Part shown: in pieces, positions 54,137 to 63,809 of the stretch
Numbering within the stretch: position 1 is the stretch's first letter
How the letters are laid out: the number at the start of each line of letters is the position of its first letter
Assembly (NCBI GenBank): GCA_031417395.1
Contig: JANOVM010000057.1
Location: 1 to 64,000 of the forward strand
DNA from: JADKIH01 sp031417395
Lineage (GTDB): Bacteria; Bacteroidota; Bacteroidia; AKYH767-A; 2013-40CM-41-45
Length of the DNA: 64,000 nucleotides
Reading direction: 5' to 3'
Program-made: the position numbers and the translations under genes
The notes under the pieces: generated by a model
Told to the model about the DNA's origin: nothing
What the model saw: only the letters and a program-made list of their open reading frames with translations
The model's database searches: none

Positions 54137-56212
54137 TTATGAAACAACAAGCCTCCGAACAAACCGTTTATTATTCACCGTCACTTCTACCAGGTAAATA
54201 CCGGGAGTTAAAACAGGCAAAGTATATTCATGGATTCCGGAAGAAAGGTTTTTGTCCGGTATAGTCACTAGGGTTTGTCCTAAAATATTTTTTACATCTA
54301 TAATTACAGTACCGTTTTTATTAAGAGCAAAACTTACCGTAGATGTTCCATAGGAAGGATTGGGAAAAAGGGCAAAACCGGTTTGCAGTTCATCTGCTTC
54401 ATCAATTCCGACGATATTGCCGGTAATATTTATATCATCTATGTAGATGTTGTTGCCTCGATCACTGGTATTCTGAAATTTGAAACGCACATTTGCTTTG
54501 TTCTGCACCGGATTTGTATTTACATTTTCTAATCTCCATTGACCGGCATTGACAGGAGTAAAATTCGAAGTTAATATTCCTGAAGTTGACAAGACTGCTC
54601 CTGATTTATTAAAACCTGTAGACGACCATGTTTGTCCGCAATTTATAGAATAGTAAAGTCTCAATTCATCAGTTGATGAATTGTTCCGTTGTGCATTTGC
54701 AACTTTAAATGATACATTTATCGGGTAACTTACATTGCTAAAATCAATGGAAGGAGTTATCCACGAATCAACTTCTCCTGCAGTATTGTTATAGTTATTT
54801 ATTTTAATTGAATGATTGCCGCCTGCAGTTGTATTGGCATTGGATACTCTCGTCCATGTTCCGCTTATTGAGTTATCCGGATTATCTACCCAGCCATCTA
54901 TGCCGGGAAAAGAAGCAGAGTCTTCGAAATCTTCGGTAAACGGCATTGTTCTCATAGGTGCAGCGGTTATTCGAACGGTTGAATTCTTAGTAATAGAATC
55001 TGTTCCGCCTGCACTCGTAACAACCAGTGTTGCATTATAAATACCGGCGGCTGAATAATAAACCAAAGGAGCACTGTCAATACTTGTAGCCGGATTTCCA
55101 CCCGGAAAGCTCCAGTTCCATGAAGTAACCGGAGCATTCCAGCTTTGGTCAATATACTGAATAGGAGAACCGGCACAACTGTAAAAATTGGCCACTGTAA
55201 AATCAGCAGTAGGAATGCATATAGCTGCTGTTGATCCATCAGTTCCTGTAGCAATAAGATTTGTTGAAGTCCATAAATTATTTCTTCCGCCAATTGGTGA
55301 ATTTAGTGTTGCAAGCATACGTGTTTTTTGCCCTTGGGTAAACATCTTATCGCAATAAGAATATTCCATATAATTCTGAACATTTTCAACTATTGGTGGA
55401 TTGCAATAAGCACCTGTAAGGATGCATTGATTCCATCCAATACTAATAGGGGTATCAGAAACATTATCATCGCCGCAAGCTACACCCGGGGAATTATTAC
55501 TTCCCCATACATGGGAAAGGTTTAAATAATGACCAACTTCATGAGTAAGTACTCTGGAATGAAAGAGGCTGCTATAGCCAATACTTCCCACGTAATTTGC
55601 AAGAGACATAACTCCGTCAGTAAGGCTCCATCCACCGGGATATTGAGCATACGCTGCAGCTCCTGACAAGCCCAGGCTATAGGCAGTCCAGATATTCAGG
55701 TATTTGTTATTGGGCCAGGGATTTAGTTTAGAATCGTCATCAGCATTGTACGTTTTGTCAGTATAAATTCGTTCTATTCCATTCGTACAATTTCCATTTG
55801 GATCGATGGTAGCCAGACGAAATTCAATTTCACAATCGGCAGCAATTGATTTGAAAGCGGGAACAATGTCAACCGTGTCGTCATTCAATTTGCGAAAATC
55901 GCGTGTCATAATATTTACAGCATCAATTACCTGAGCATCAGAAATATTTTCCGGTCCGTATTGATGTAGAATATGAAACACTACAGGAATAACATAGATT
56001 TGTCGTGTTCCTGTATGCTGCACCCGGGCATTATTTTTATATTGGGTGGTAAAATCTTCCAGGTCTGCTAGATTTTTTTCATATTCCGGATTTTTCAAAA
56101 TATCCGCTTTGAATTTTTCCGTAGTAAAACAATGGAGAAGCGTTTCCTGTGCAAATGCATTGGAAAAAGTAACTAAGGCAAACAGGAGAAATAGATTTTT
56201 CATTCGTTTCAA
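54137..56212 (-). CDS. Secreted M43-family zinc metalloprotease with PKD and T9SS domains
   Basis: This 691-residue protein has a signal peptide (1-21, cut at AFAQ), then a pappalysin-like M43 metalloprotease domain with H224-E-V-G-H228-x5-H234 (HEVGHYLNLSH). The Met-turn region is probably QNYMEYSYCDKMF. A PKD domain follows (residues about 340-415, with VTSWNWSFPGGNP), then a jelly-roll-like module (430-590) and a T9SS type A sorting domain (about 615-691, FALFPNPSYGTSTVSF). Extracellular protein digestion is likely. The peptide transporter gene lies divergently upstream. Confidence 0.92.
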   Translation of the reverse strand: MKRMKNLFLLFALVTFSNAFAQETLLHCFTTEKFKADILKNPEYEKNLADLEDFTTQYKNNARVQHTGTRQIYVIPVVFHILHQYGPENISDAQVIDAVNIMTRDFRKLNDDTVDIVPAFKSIAADCEIEFRLATIDPNGNCTNGIERIYTDKTYNADDDSKLNPWPNNKYLNIWTAYSLGLSGAAAYAQYPGGWSLTDGVMSLANYVGSIGYSSLFHSRVLTHEVGHYLNLSHVWGSNNSPGVACGDDNVSDTPISIGWNQCILTGAYCNPPIVENVQNYMEYSYCDKMFTQGQKTRMLATLNSPIGGRNNLWTSTNLIATGTDGSTAAICIPTADFTVANFYSCAGSPIQYIDQSWNAPVTSWNWSFPGGNPATSIDSAPLVYYSAAGIYNATLVVTSAGGTDSITKNSTVRITAAPMRTMPFTEDFEDSASFPGIDGWVDNPDNSISGTWTRVSNANTTAGGNHSIKINNYNNTAGEVDSWITPSIDFSNVSYPINVSFKVANAQRNNSSTDELRLYYSINCGQTWSSTGFNKSGAVLSTSGILTSNFTPVNAGQWRLENVNTNPVQNKANVRFKFQNTSDRGNNIYIDDINITGNIVGIDEADELQTGFALFPNPSYGTSTVSFALNKNGTVIIDVKNILGQTLVTIPDKNLSSGIHEYTLPVLTPGIYLVEVTVNNKRFVRRLVVS

Positions 56213-56418
56213 TTAAATAGCAGAGGATTGGGAGTATTGATAATTCAAATATAGTTAAAAAATTTCACATGCAGAAACTACCGTAAATAGTACTATTTTA
56301 TAGTATTCTTTAATTGCTGAATGGAAGTCCGCTTACATTAAATATGCATTAAAACAATAATAAATTTTGTTCAAGGTATAATATTTATAATATTTGTTAA
56401 CTCGAAATCCCCAAAGTA

Positions 56419-58056
56419 ATGTTCAAAAAACACCCCAAGGCCTTACCGTATCTTTTCCTTTCTGAAATGTGGGAACGATTCGGCTACTACCTGATGCTCG
56501 GCATATTTTTTCTTTATATGACCGATACACAAAAGGGTGGTATGGCCATTGATCGAAAGGAAGCATCGGATATATTCGGAACATTTATCGCTCTTGTTTT
56601 TCTTACACCTTTTATCGGCGGATTACTTGCAGACCGTGTACTCGGTTACAGGGTGTCAATTACCATCGGAGGAATTCTTATGGGAGCCGGTTATTGTACG
56701 CTTGCTTTGCCGGGGATGCCTGCGTTTTATATTGCCATGTTGTTAATCATTATTGGCAATGGATTTTTTAAACCGAATATTTCAACGCTTCTCGGCAATG
56801 TATACAATAGGGAAGAATATAAGACGCATAAGGATTCGGGTTACAATATTTTTTACCTTGGAATTAATCTCGGAGCTTTTATCTGTAATTTTTTTGGATC
56901 GTATCTGAGAAATAATTTTTCATGGGGGCATGCTTTCTTAGCTGCAGGCGTGGGCATGTTTGTTGGCGTAATTATTTTCTGGCTGGGGAATAGGCACTAT
57001 AAGGATGCCGATGTGCGTAAACCCGTTCAGGCCGAAGACATGTCCTTGCCAAAAATATTCAGCATTGTTCTTTTACCTGCAGTAATAGCAGGATATATTG
57101 GATGGATAATTCCCGGCAATATCTTTGGCAGTGATTCAACCGATGCTTTTATTTTTGGTGCATTGCCGGTAATAGGATTTTATTTCTCCCTTTTTGTGCG
57201 TGCGCGTGCTGAAGACAAGCGTCCCATAGCTGCACTCCTGTCTGTTTTTGCAGTAGCAATAATTTTCTGGGCTATCTTCAAGCAAAACGGTACAGCATTA
57301 ACTACCTGGGCGGAAAACTATACTGACAGAGAACTTCCGGCCGCTCTTGTAAAGCCGGCAAATGCGCTGGGAATGGTGCAGGAAGCTAAGATGACAAAGG
57401 ATTCTGTTCCATTATCTGATGAACAATTCAGAATAACACGCAGTGCAGAAGGGAAAGTATTGCGCACATTCGATCATCCCTTGTATTTTAAAAACCTTCC
57501 TGAAGAAGGACGACCGGCAGAAGGGGAGTCGTTAAAACTTCTATCCACAGAACTTTTCCAGTCAGTAAATCCTTTTTGGGTAGTAACGCTTACTCCGCTT
57601 GTAGTTGCTTTCTTTTCATTTCTAAAGAGAAGGGGAAAAGAACCATCAACACCGTGGAAGATATTTTACGGACTATTCATAACGGCATTGTCAACCCTTG
57701 TAATGGTTGGAGCAGCAATTTTTTCTGATAATGGAATGGTAAAAAGTTCCATGATGTGGCTGATATCTTCTTATTTTGTCATTACGATAGGTGAATTGTG
57801 TCTCAGTCCTATGGCCCTGTCGCTGGTGTCAAAATTAAGTCCGCCCCGGTTAACAGCCTTGATGATGGGCGGATGGTTTTTATCTACCTCCATTGGAAAT
57901 AAATTAAGCGGCGTACTTGCTTCACTTTGGGATGGCTACGAACACAAAGCGAATTTCTTTCTTGTGAATTTTATACTTGCTCTGATTACATCTGTAATTA
58001 TTCTCTTAATGGTTCGCTGGCTGAATAAAATTCTGAAAGAGCACGGCTTATTGTAA
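56419..58056 (+). CDS. POT/PTR2-family peptide transporter
   Basis: This 545-residue protein has about 12-14 membrane helices. It carries POT-family signatures: FLSEMWERFGYYLMLGIFFL at the N-terminus (ExxERFxYY, the proton-coupling motif), FIGGLLADRVLGYR, and KPNISTLLGN with NIFYLGINLGAF (the PTR2 signature region). It should import di- and tripeptides with protons. It lies divergent from the M43 protease gene, and together they could serve peptide nutrition. An extra segment near 310-390 forms a periplasmic or cytosolic insert usual in Bacteroidota homologs. Confidence 0.93.
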   Translation: MFKKHPKALPYLFLSEMWERFGYYLMLGIFFLYMTDTQKGGMAIDRKEASDIFGTFIALVFLTPFIGGLLADRVLGYRVSITIGGILMGAGYCTLALPGMPAFYIAMLLIIIGNGFFKPNISTLLGNVYNREEYKTHKDSGYNIFYLGINLGAFICNFFGSYLRNNFSWGHAFLAAGVGMFVGVIIFWLGNRHYKDADVRKPVQAEDMSLPKIFSIVLLPAVIAGYIGWIIPGNIFGSDSTDAFIFGALPVIGFYFSLFVRARAEDKRPIAALLSVFAVAIIFWAIFKQNGTALTTWAENYTDRELPAALVKPANALGMVQEAKMTKDSVPLSDEQFRITRSAEGKVLRTFDHPLYFKNLPEEGRPAEGESLKLLSTELFQSVNPFWVVTLTPLVVAFFSFLKRRGKEPSTPWKIFYGLFITALSTLVMVGAAIFSDNGMVKSSMMWLISSYFVITIGELCLSPMALSLVSKLSPPRLTALMMGGWFLSTSIGNKLSGVLASLWDGYEHKANFFLVNFILALITSVIILLMVRWLNKILKEHGLL

Positions 58057-58077
58057 ATCAACAGTACTGTAAAAAAA

Positions 58078-58530
58078 TTAATTTTCGGCGGAAGGAATAT
58101 CTAAGGAAAAATTCGACCGAAGAACAGAATCTAACTTTTCATAACTGGATTCTCCTTTGATTACATAACCGATTACTCCTTTTTTCCTTGCAAGTTCCAT
58201 TATCCTTTCATTGTCAATGGAGGTAAACATGATAAAATCAGAATATGGACTTATCTCTTTAAGCTTCGTAAGTACTTCAAGACCGTCTTTGGAAGATGCT
58301 ACGGTAGAATCTAAAAAGAAATCAAGTAAAATCAGGTTGGGAGTAGCTTTAGAAACGATTATATCCTTAATACATTCATCTCCATTGTTAAAACCTTTTA
58401 CGACAAGATGCGGGTATTTTCCAAAAAAATCAATAAGCATACTGCGCTCAAAAAGGTTGTCTTCAATAATGTAGACAGTACTAATTTTTTTAGGTTTGGG
58501 AACATTAAAAGATAGTTTAATCGGGTCCAT
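58078..58530 (-). CDS. Single-domain response regulator
   Basis: This 150-residue receiver domain has acidic pair E23-D24, phospho-acceptor D70 (LILLDFFLD), T103 and K125 (GYVIKGES). No output domain is attached. It is probably an adaptor or phosphorelay intermediate. I chose the ATG at 58530; an in-frame ATG at 58593 would add a hydrophobic 21-residue tail absent from receiver domains. Convergent with the transporter gene, 21 bp apart. No histidine kinase is visible nearby. Confidence 0.88.
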   Translation of the reverse strand: MDPIKLSFNVPKPKKISTVYIIEDNLFERSMLIDFFGKYPHLVVKGFNNGDECIKDIIVSKATPNLILLDFFLDSTVASSKDGLEVLTKLKEISPYSDFIMFTSIDNERIMELARKKGVIGYVIKGESSYEKLDSVLRSNFSLDIPSAEN

Positions 58531-58997
58531 TTTATTTTGAGAATTTAATAGTCGGGCAAAGATAAAAATTATATGGTATGTTAAGTAAGTCAATTCGTTG
58601 AATCAAACAAAAGGCCTGCTCAAATAACACTTACATGTAGTGTTGAAAACCTTTTCAAATTTACATTTTAAAGGTATTTATTTTTATCCGTAAATCAGGA
58701 TTTTTGGATTTGCTTAATGTAGAGGGGATAAAAAAGCAATAAAAAATTATTTTCTATTCACCCAAAAATTTTAAAACTCTGACAAAAAAAGCGCTTTTTC
58801 TTATTTAAAAAGTGCGTTTTTTTGATCCGATAATATTTAACCAATATTTAATGTACTTTTCTGTTGTTATTGATTAAATTTAAAAATAGTTAATCTTAAA
58901 ATATAACAGAATTCGGCTTTAGAAAATATGTTATAGATAACGAGTCCTCACGGTATAGTATCTAAGTTAAATATACATAATAAAACCTTAATCCTTC
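58531..58997. other. Intergenic, terminator-like hairpin, no gene
   Basis: 467 bp between divergent genes. The only structure noticed is an imperfect hairpin near 58787-58823 (AAAGCGCTTTTT against AAAAAGTGCGTTT) flanked by A and T runs, a bidirectional-terminator look without an adjoining gene. It might end an antisense or small RNA. Confidence 0.4.
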
Positions 58998-61900
58998 ATG
59001 ATTCGATTTATACAAAGTTTATTAGTTGTCATGTTTTTGTTTCTGTCTTCTTCAGTTGCACAGAACATTAAGATTAATGAAATTTGCCCAAGTAATTACA
59101 TTTCTTTCGAGGATTCCTATGACGAAAGGGGTGACTGGGTAGAATTTTACAATGCAGGAAATTCCAGTATTAATATGGCCGGAATGTATCTGACGGATAA
59201 TTTCGCCAATCTCACAAAATTTCAAATTCCTGCTAACAATTCATCCGCTACCACAATAGCTTCTCACGATCATTTAATTTTTTGGCTGGATGAAGAACAG
59301 TATAAAGGTCCGACACATACCAATTTCAAACTGAGCAATACCGGTGAACGTATTGCACTCGTGGCTTCCGATGGAGTTACTATAATCGATTCTATTTCCT
59401 TTGGTGCAATTACATATGATGTTACCCTTGGACGCACGACGGATGGCAGTTCCTCTTGGAGCTACTTTCCTGTACCTACTCCCGACAATAATAATTCAGG
59501 CGGGGGTTATTTAGAGATAACAGGTAAAGCGAATTTTGTTCAGTTCGCCGGATTTTATCCTTCAACCATACAGGTTGAACTTACTTATCCGGATCCGACA
59601 GCTTCAATCTACTATTCAATAAATGGAAATGAACCATCACCCACGCGCGGAATATTGTATACCGGTCCCATTACCGTAAATACAACTACTGCTATGCGAG
59701 CGCGTGTATTTAAAGCAAATTATATTCCCGGAGAAGTAACAACAAGTACCTATTTCATCAACAGACCTCACGATCTGCCCATACTTTCAGTGGTAACTGA
59801 TTCATTAAATCTATGGGATGAGAATACGGGAATTTATTGTTTTGGTGTAGACGATTACGATCACTCTTATCCTTACAGCGGGGCTAATTTTTGGGAGGAC
59901 TGGAAAAAACCTGCACACATTGAATTATTCGAAACATCGGGAGGAGAAGTAATCAGCCAGAATTTAAAACTTTCCATTAGCGGCAATACCAGCCGCGCCT
60001 ATGCACAAAAGTCGCTCAATTTTGAATCAGAGGATGCACTCGGGAAGAAAAATATTTCTTACCAGATTTTTCCTCAGTTGCCAATTACAGAGTATAAGTC
60101 TTTTAAAGTGCGCAACGGAGGATCTGACTGGAGCAGTACAGGTATAAGGGATGCTTTTAACCACACACTTCTCGAAGGAGCAATGGATGTTGATCACCAG
60201 TCTTTCCGGCCCGTTATTCTGTATATTAACGGAGCGTACTGGGGGTTAATTCAAATGACAGAAAAGATCGATGAAGATTATCTGAATGCGCATTTTCCGG
60301 CTATAGATAAAGACAGTGTGGATTTATTATTCAGTAATGCACAAGTTGCCAATGGTGATGCCAATAGTTACAATGCTATGATTAACTACATAGCAAATAA
60401 TTCCATGACGCAGCAATCAAACTATAACTTCATAAAGAACCAAATAGACATACCGGAATACATCAATTATTATGAATCCCGAATTTACTATGCTTCTACA
60501 GACTGGCCATATAAAAATCTTTATTTCTGGCGCCCCAAAGACCAGAGCATGAAATGGAGATGGATTATGTGGGATACTGACCGGTCAACCTTACTTACAA
60601 CAAATGCTAATCATCCCTGCAATGTAAACCACAATACTCTTGCCTGGGCAACTACCAGCAGCTCAAACCCCCCATGGTCTCAGTTCCTAATTAATAATTT
60701 ACTGCTAAATTCAGAATTCAAATCGCAATTCATTACGCAATTCGCTCATCATATTAATTTTACCTTTTGTCCGAGCCGAACGGATTCTGTACTGAATGTT
60801 TTTAGAAACAGACTCCAGAATGAAATGCCTGCACACATAGCAAGATGGGAGTATTCTAACGATACGCTCGACTATTATACTGCAGGTTATTACCATAGTC
60901 TTAACCAATGGAATAAGGAAGTTGACACGATTAAATTATTTTATGACAACAGGGCAAATTACATGCGTAAATTCATCATGCAACAATTCTCAATCGGAGA
61001 TACTTCTCATCTATCGTTAGTGAAAAATCCCCCTCAAGGCGGAATTGTTGTTATTGACACATTCAAAGTTCCTTCCAATCCTTGCCGTCTGGTTTATTTT
61101 GACGGATATCCGGTTACACTAAAAGCAATAGCAAATCCGGGTTATGTTTTTGCAGGATGGACATCAGGCGGAGGAAATATTTTACCCTTTAACTGGGTTC
61201 CAAACGGAGACACGACTGTAACGGCTTATTTCACTCCCTCATCTGCTACTCAACCCAATCTTGCTTCATCGAATTATTCAGCTACAATCACGGGTTGTAC
61301 AGACATTGATTTAAGCTGGTTTTCCGGAAATGGTTCCTCAAGATTAGTTATAGCCAGAGCAGCTTCGGCTGTTAATGCTTTACCTCTGGATCTTCAGGGA
61401 TACGTTGCTGATGCCATTTTTGGTAATGGTTCAAATCTTGGAGGAGGTAACTTTGTAGTTTATTCCGGAAGTGGTAATTCCTGTACTGTTACCGGACTTA
61501 CCGCCGGAGAAACATATTATTTTGCCATAATAGAATTTAATGGAAGCTCCAATACCAGCGATTATTATACTACAAGTTACCTAACAGGAAATACGATAGC
61601 CGCATCTTTTACCGCTTATACAGCAGCTATTTCAAATACAATTTGCCAGGGATCCTCTACAGTAATAACGGCGGGGGGAGGAGTAACTTACCAATGGTCA
61701 CCTTCTACCGGTTTATCATCTTTAACAGGAGCTACAGTAACCGCTAGTCCAAACAATACCCTTACCTATACTGTTATTGCTACGGATGGCAATGGATGTC
61801 AGGCCATATCCAAAATTAAAATCACAGTGAACCCCCGGCCAACAGTTACGCTTAATAATTTTTCAGATGTATGTTTATCATCTAATCAGGTTACTTTAAC

Positions 61901-63455
61901 CGGCGGCTCTCCGGCGGGCGGCGTGTATTCTGGAACGAACGTTTCTTCAGGTTCATTTAACATATCAGCTGCAGGTGTCGGGAATCATACAATTAAATAT
62001 CGTTACACAAACACTTATGGCTGCAGCGATTCTGCTTCTGCACAGCTAAAAGTACTCGCACTTCCAAACGTAGCATTAAGTGCATTTAACAGCGTGTGTT
62101 TAAACTCGTCTGCATTTTTATTAAACGGCGGAACACCATCAGGAGGCACATACAGCGGACCGGGAATTAGCGGAGGATCATTTAATCCTGCAACTGCCGG
62201 TGCAGGGTTACATACAGTCACTTATTCTGTTACAAATAGTTCCGGATGTTCCGGTCAATCTACGTCAACCATTGTAGTAAATGCTAATCCTAATGTTTCT
62301 TTAAATGCATATAGCAATATTTGTCTGGGTGCTTCACCGATTGTATTAAGCGGCGGAACACCATCAGGAGGCACATACAGCGGACCGGGAATTAGCGGAG
62401 GATCGTTTAATCCTGCAACTGCCGGTGCAGGGTCACATACAGTCACTTATTCTGTTACTAATAGTTCCGGATGTTCCGGTCAATCTACGTCAACCATTTT
62501 AGTAAATGCTAATCCTAATGTTTCTTTAAATGCATTTAGCAATATTTGTCTGAGTGCTTCACCGATTGTATTAAGCGGCGGAACACCATCAGGAGGCACA
62601 TACAGCGGACAGGGAATTAGCGGAGGGTCGTTTAATCCTGCAGCTGCCGGTGCAGGGTCACATACAGTCACCTATTCTGTAACAAATAGTTCCGGATGTT
62701 CCGGTCAATCTACCTCAACCATATTGGTAGATGCTATTCCGAATGTTGCATTAAATGCATTTAGCAGTACTTGCCTGAATGCTTCACCAATTGTATTAAG
62801 CGGCGGAACACCATCAGGAGGAAGCTACACAGGACCGGGAGTAAGTTCCGGTTCTTTCGATCCTGCAACAGCAGGAGTGGGAACACACACTGTCACGTAT
62901 TCTGTTACGAATAGTTCCGGATGCTCCGGTCAGTCGGCTTCTACTATTTTAGTAAATGTTAATCCAACTATTTCACTGGGTATTGATACGACGATTTGTG
63001 ATTTCAATTCCATTCAACTCGATGCGGGAAGCGGATTAAGTTCTTACCTGTGGTCAACAGGTGAAACTTCGCAAAGCATAATTGCTGATAGCGCAGGCCA
63101 TGGATTGGGGACAGTATCCTATAGTGTAACCGGCACCAATGCTTTTGGATGCACAGCGAATGATGACATCAATGTAACGTTTGATTTATGTTCTTATATT
63201 AATAGCGCACCCCTTCAATCCTCTTTATTAGTATTTCCTAATCCGTTTAGCGATGAAATTACCATTCTGATATCAGAAAATAATTTCACAATAAATATGT
63301 TTGATGTACTGGGCAATATCGTATTCAGCAAGCGGACGAATTCAACAAGTGCCATCATCCAACCTGTTGTTTCGGCAGGAGTTTATTTCCTCCAGGTTGT
63401 GACGGCAAATGGTAGTAAGACGATTAAAGTCGTTAAGACAAATGGAGTAAATTGA
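58998..63455 (+). CDS. CotH-kinase surface protein with lamin-tail, tandem repeats and T9SS domain
   Basis: This 1485-residue protein has a signal peptide (1-22). A lamin-tail domain (about 25-140, INEICPSNYISFEDSYDERG) and a chitobiase-like C-terminal module (170-250, SIYYSINGNEPSPT) precede a CotH kinase-like domain (300-665: SFKVRNGGSDWSSTGIRDAF, ILYINGAYWGLIQMTEKIDE, WRWIMWDTDRS). An InlB-type bacterial repeat, an FN3-like domain and five 75-residue repeats (about 948-1322) follow. A T9SS type A sorting domain ends the protein (VFPNPFSDEITILI). CotH domains can phosphorylate proteins; target unknown. Repeats 2-4 are almost identical in DNA. Confidence 0.9.
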   Translation: MIRFIQSLLVVMFLFLSSSVAQNIKINEICPSNYISFEDSYDERGDWVEFYNAGNSSINMAGMYLTDNFANLTKFQIPANNSSATTIASHDHLIFWLDEEQYKGPTHTNFKLSNTGERIALVASDGVTIIDSISFGAITYDVTLGRTTDGSSSWSYFPVPTPDNNNSGGGYLEITGKANFVQFAGFYPSTIQVELTYPDPTASIYYSINGNEPSPTRGILYTGPITVNTTTAMRARVFKANYIPGEVTTSTYFINRPHDLPILSVVTDSLNLWDENTGIYCFGVDDYDHSYPYSGANFWEDWKKPAHIELFETSGGEVISQNLKLSISGNTSRAYAQKSLNFESEDALGKKNISYQIFPQLPITEYKSFKVRNGGSDWSSTGIRDAFNHTLLEGAMDVDHQSFRPVILYINGAYWGLIQMTEKIDEDYLNAHFPAIDKDSVDLLFSNAQVANGDANSYNAMINYIANNSMTQQSNYNFIKNQIDIPEYINYYESRIYYASTDWPYKNLYFWRPKDQSMKWRWIMWDTDRSTLLTTNANHPCNVNHNTLAWATTSSSNPPWSQFLINNLLLNSEFKSQFITQFAHHINFTFCPSRTDSVLNVFRNRLQNEMPAHIARWEYSNDTLDYYTAGYYHSLNQWNKEVDTIKLFYDNRANYMRKFIMQQFSIGDTSHLSLVKNPPQGGIVVIDTFKVPSNPCRLVYFDGYPVTLKAIANPGYVFAGWTSGGGNILPFNWVPNGDTTVTAYFTPSSATQPNLASSNYSATITGCTDIDLSWFSGNGSSRLVIARAASAVNALPLDLQGYVADAIFGNGSNLGGGNFVVYSGSGNSCTVTGLTAGETYYFAIIEFNGSSNTSDYYTTSYLTGNTIAASFTAYTAAISNTICQGSSTVITAGGGVTYQWSPSTGLSSLTGATVTASPNNTLTYTVIATDGNGCQAISKIKITVNPRPTVTLNNFSDVCLSSNQVTLTGGSPAGGVYSGTNVSSGSFNISAAGVGNHTIKYRYTNTYGCSDSASAQLKVLALPNVALSAFNSVCLNSSAFLLNGGTPSGGTYSGPGISGGSFNPATAGAGLHTVTYSVTNSSGCSGQSTSTIVVNANPNVSLNAYSNICLGASPIVLSGGTPSGGTYSGPGISGGSFNPATAGAGSHTVTYSVTNSSGCSGQSTSTILVNANPNVSLNAFSNICLSASPIVLSGGTPSGGTYSGQGISGGSFNPAAAGAGSHTVTYSVTNSSGCSGQSTSTILVDAIPNVALNAFSSTCLNASPIVLSGGTPSGGSYTGPGVSSGSFDPATAGVGTHTVTYSVTNSSGCSGQSASTILVNVNPTISLGIDTTICDFNSIQLDAGSGLSSYLWSTGETSQSIIADSAGHGLGTVSYSVTGTNAFGCTANDDINVTFDLCSYINSAPLQSSLLVFPNPFSDEITILISENNFTINMFDVLGNIVFSKRTNSTSAIIQPVVSAGVYFLQVVTANGSKTIKVVKTNGVN
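61839..62963 (+). repeat. Five in-frame 225-bp tandem repeats
   Basis: Units start at 61839, 62064, 62289, 62514 and 62739, all exactly 225 bp (75 codons). Units 2, 3 and 4 are nearly identical over most of their length (for example GGCGGAACACCATCAGGAGG recurs). The first and fifth are diverged. Exact period and high identity indicate recent unequal exchange or slippage, so copy number probably varies between strains. Confidence 0.9.
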
Positions 63456-63809
63456 CTTTAAAAGATTTATTTTTTAATATATATAGTTCTATTTTTGCCT
63501 TAAATAATCAGCCCTTGCATATTTTAAAGTCAAATAGTTGAATGGTGTGCTTAAATTCTTATATAAGCCCCGGGTCCGTCATTAATTGGGGCATTTAACT
63601 AAGTTTTAACTTCATTTTTTTGTTTTGTTATAAAATTATTTTTCAAATACTTGACAATGATCAAATCATATAGTAAGTTTGATTAAGAAATTTTTAGTTT
63701 AGTATTAATTTAAGAAACCTTCTGTTATTTAATTATGTCGTAATTTGTTTTTACATTTTTAATTACACCAAAGACCAAAGGTACAAGAGGTCATAAAAAA
63801 CTAATCACA
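63456..63809. promoter_or_regulatory. Promoter region of the Gly-Gly leader peptide gene
   Basis: 354 bp. TTG (63651-63653), a 20-bp spacer and TAAGTTTG (63674-63681) give a near-consensus Bacteroidota promoter. This leaves a leader of about 120 nt before the start at 63810. No terminator for the CotH gene was recognised in the first 150 bp. Confidence 0.65.

Noticed and set aside
62015..62671. Three similar minus-strand frames of 63-68 codons with proline-rich products
   Set aside because: They are antisense shadows of the 225-bp tandem repeats in the CotH gene; their similarity just reflects the repeat.
61839..62963. CRISPR-like array
   Set aside because: Repeats are 225 bp, contiguous and in-frame with no spacers; no cas genes are present.
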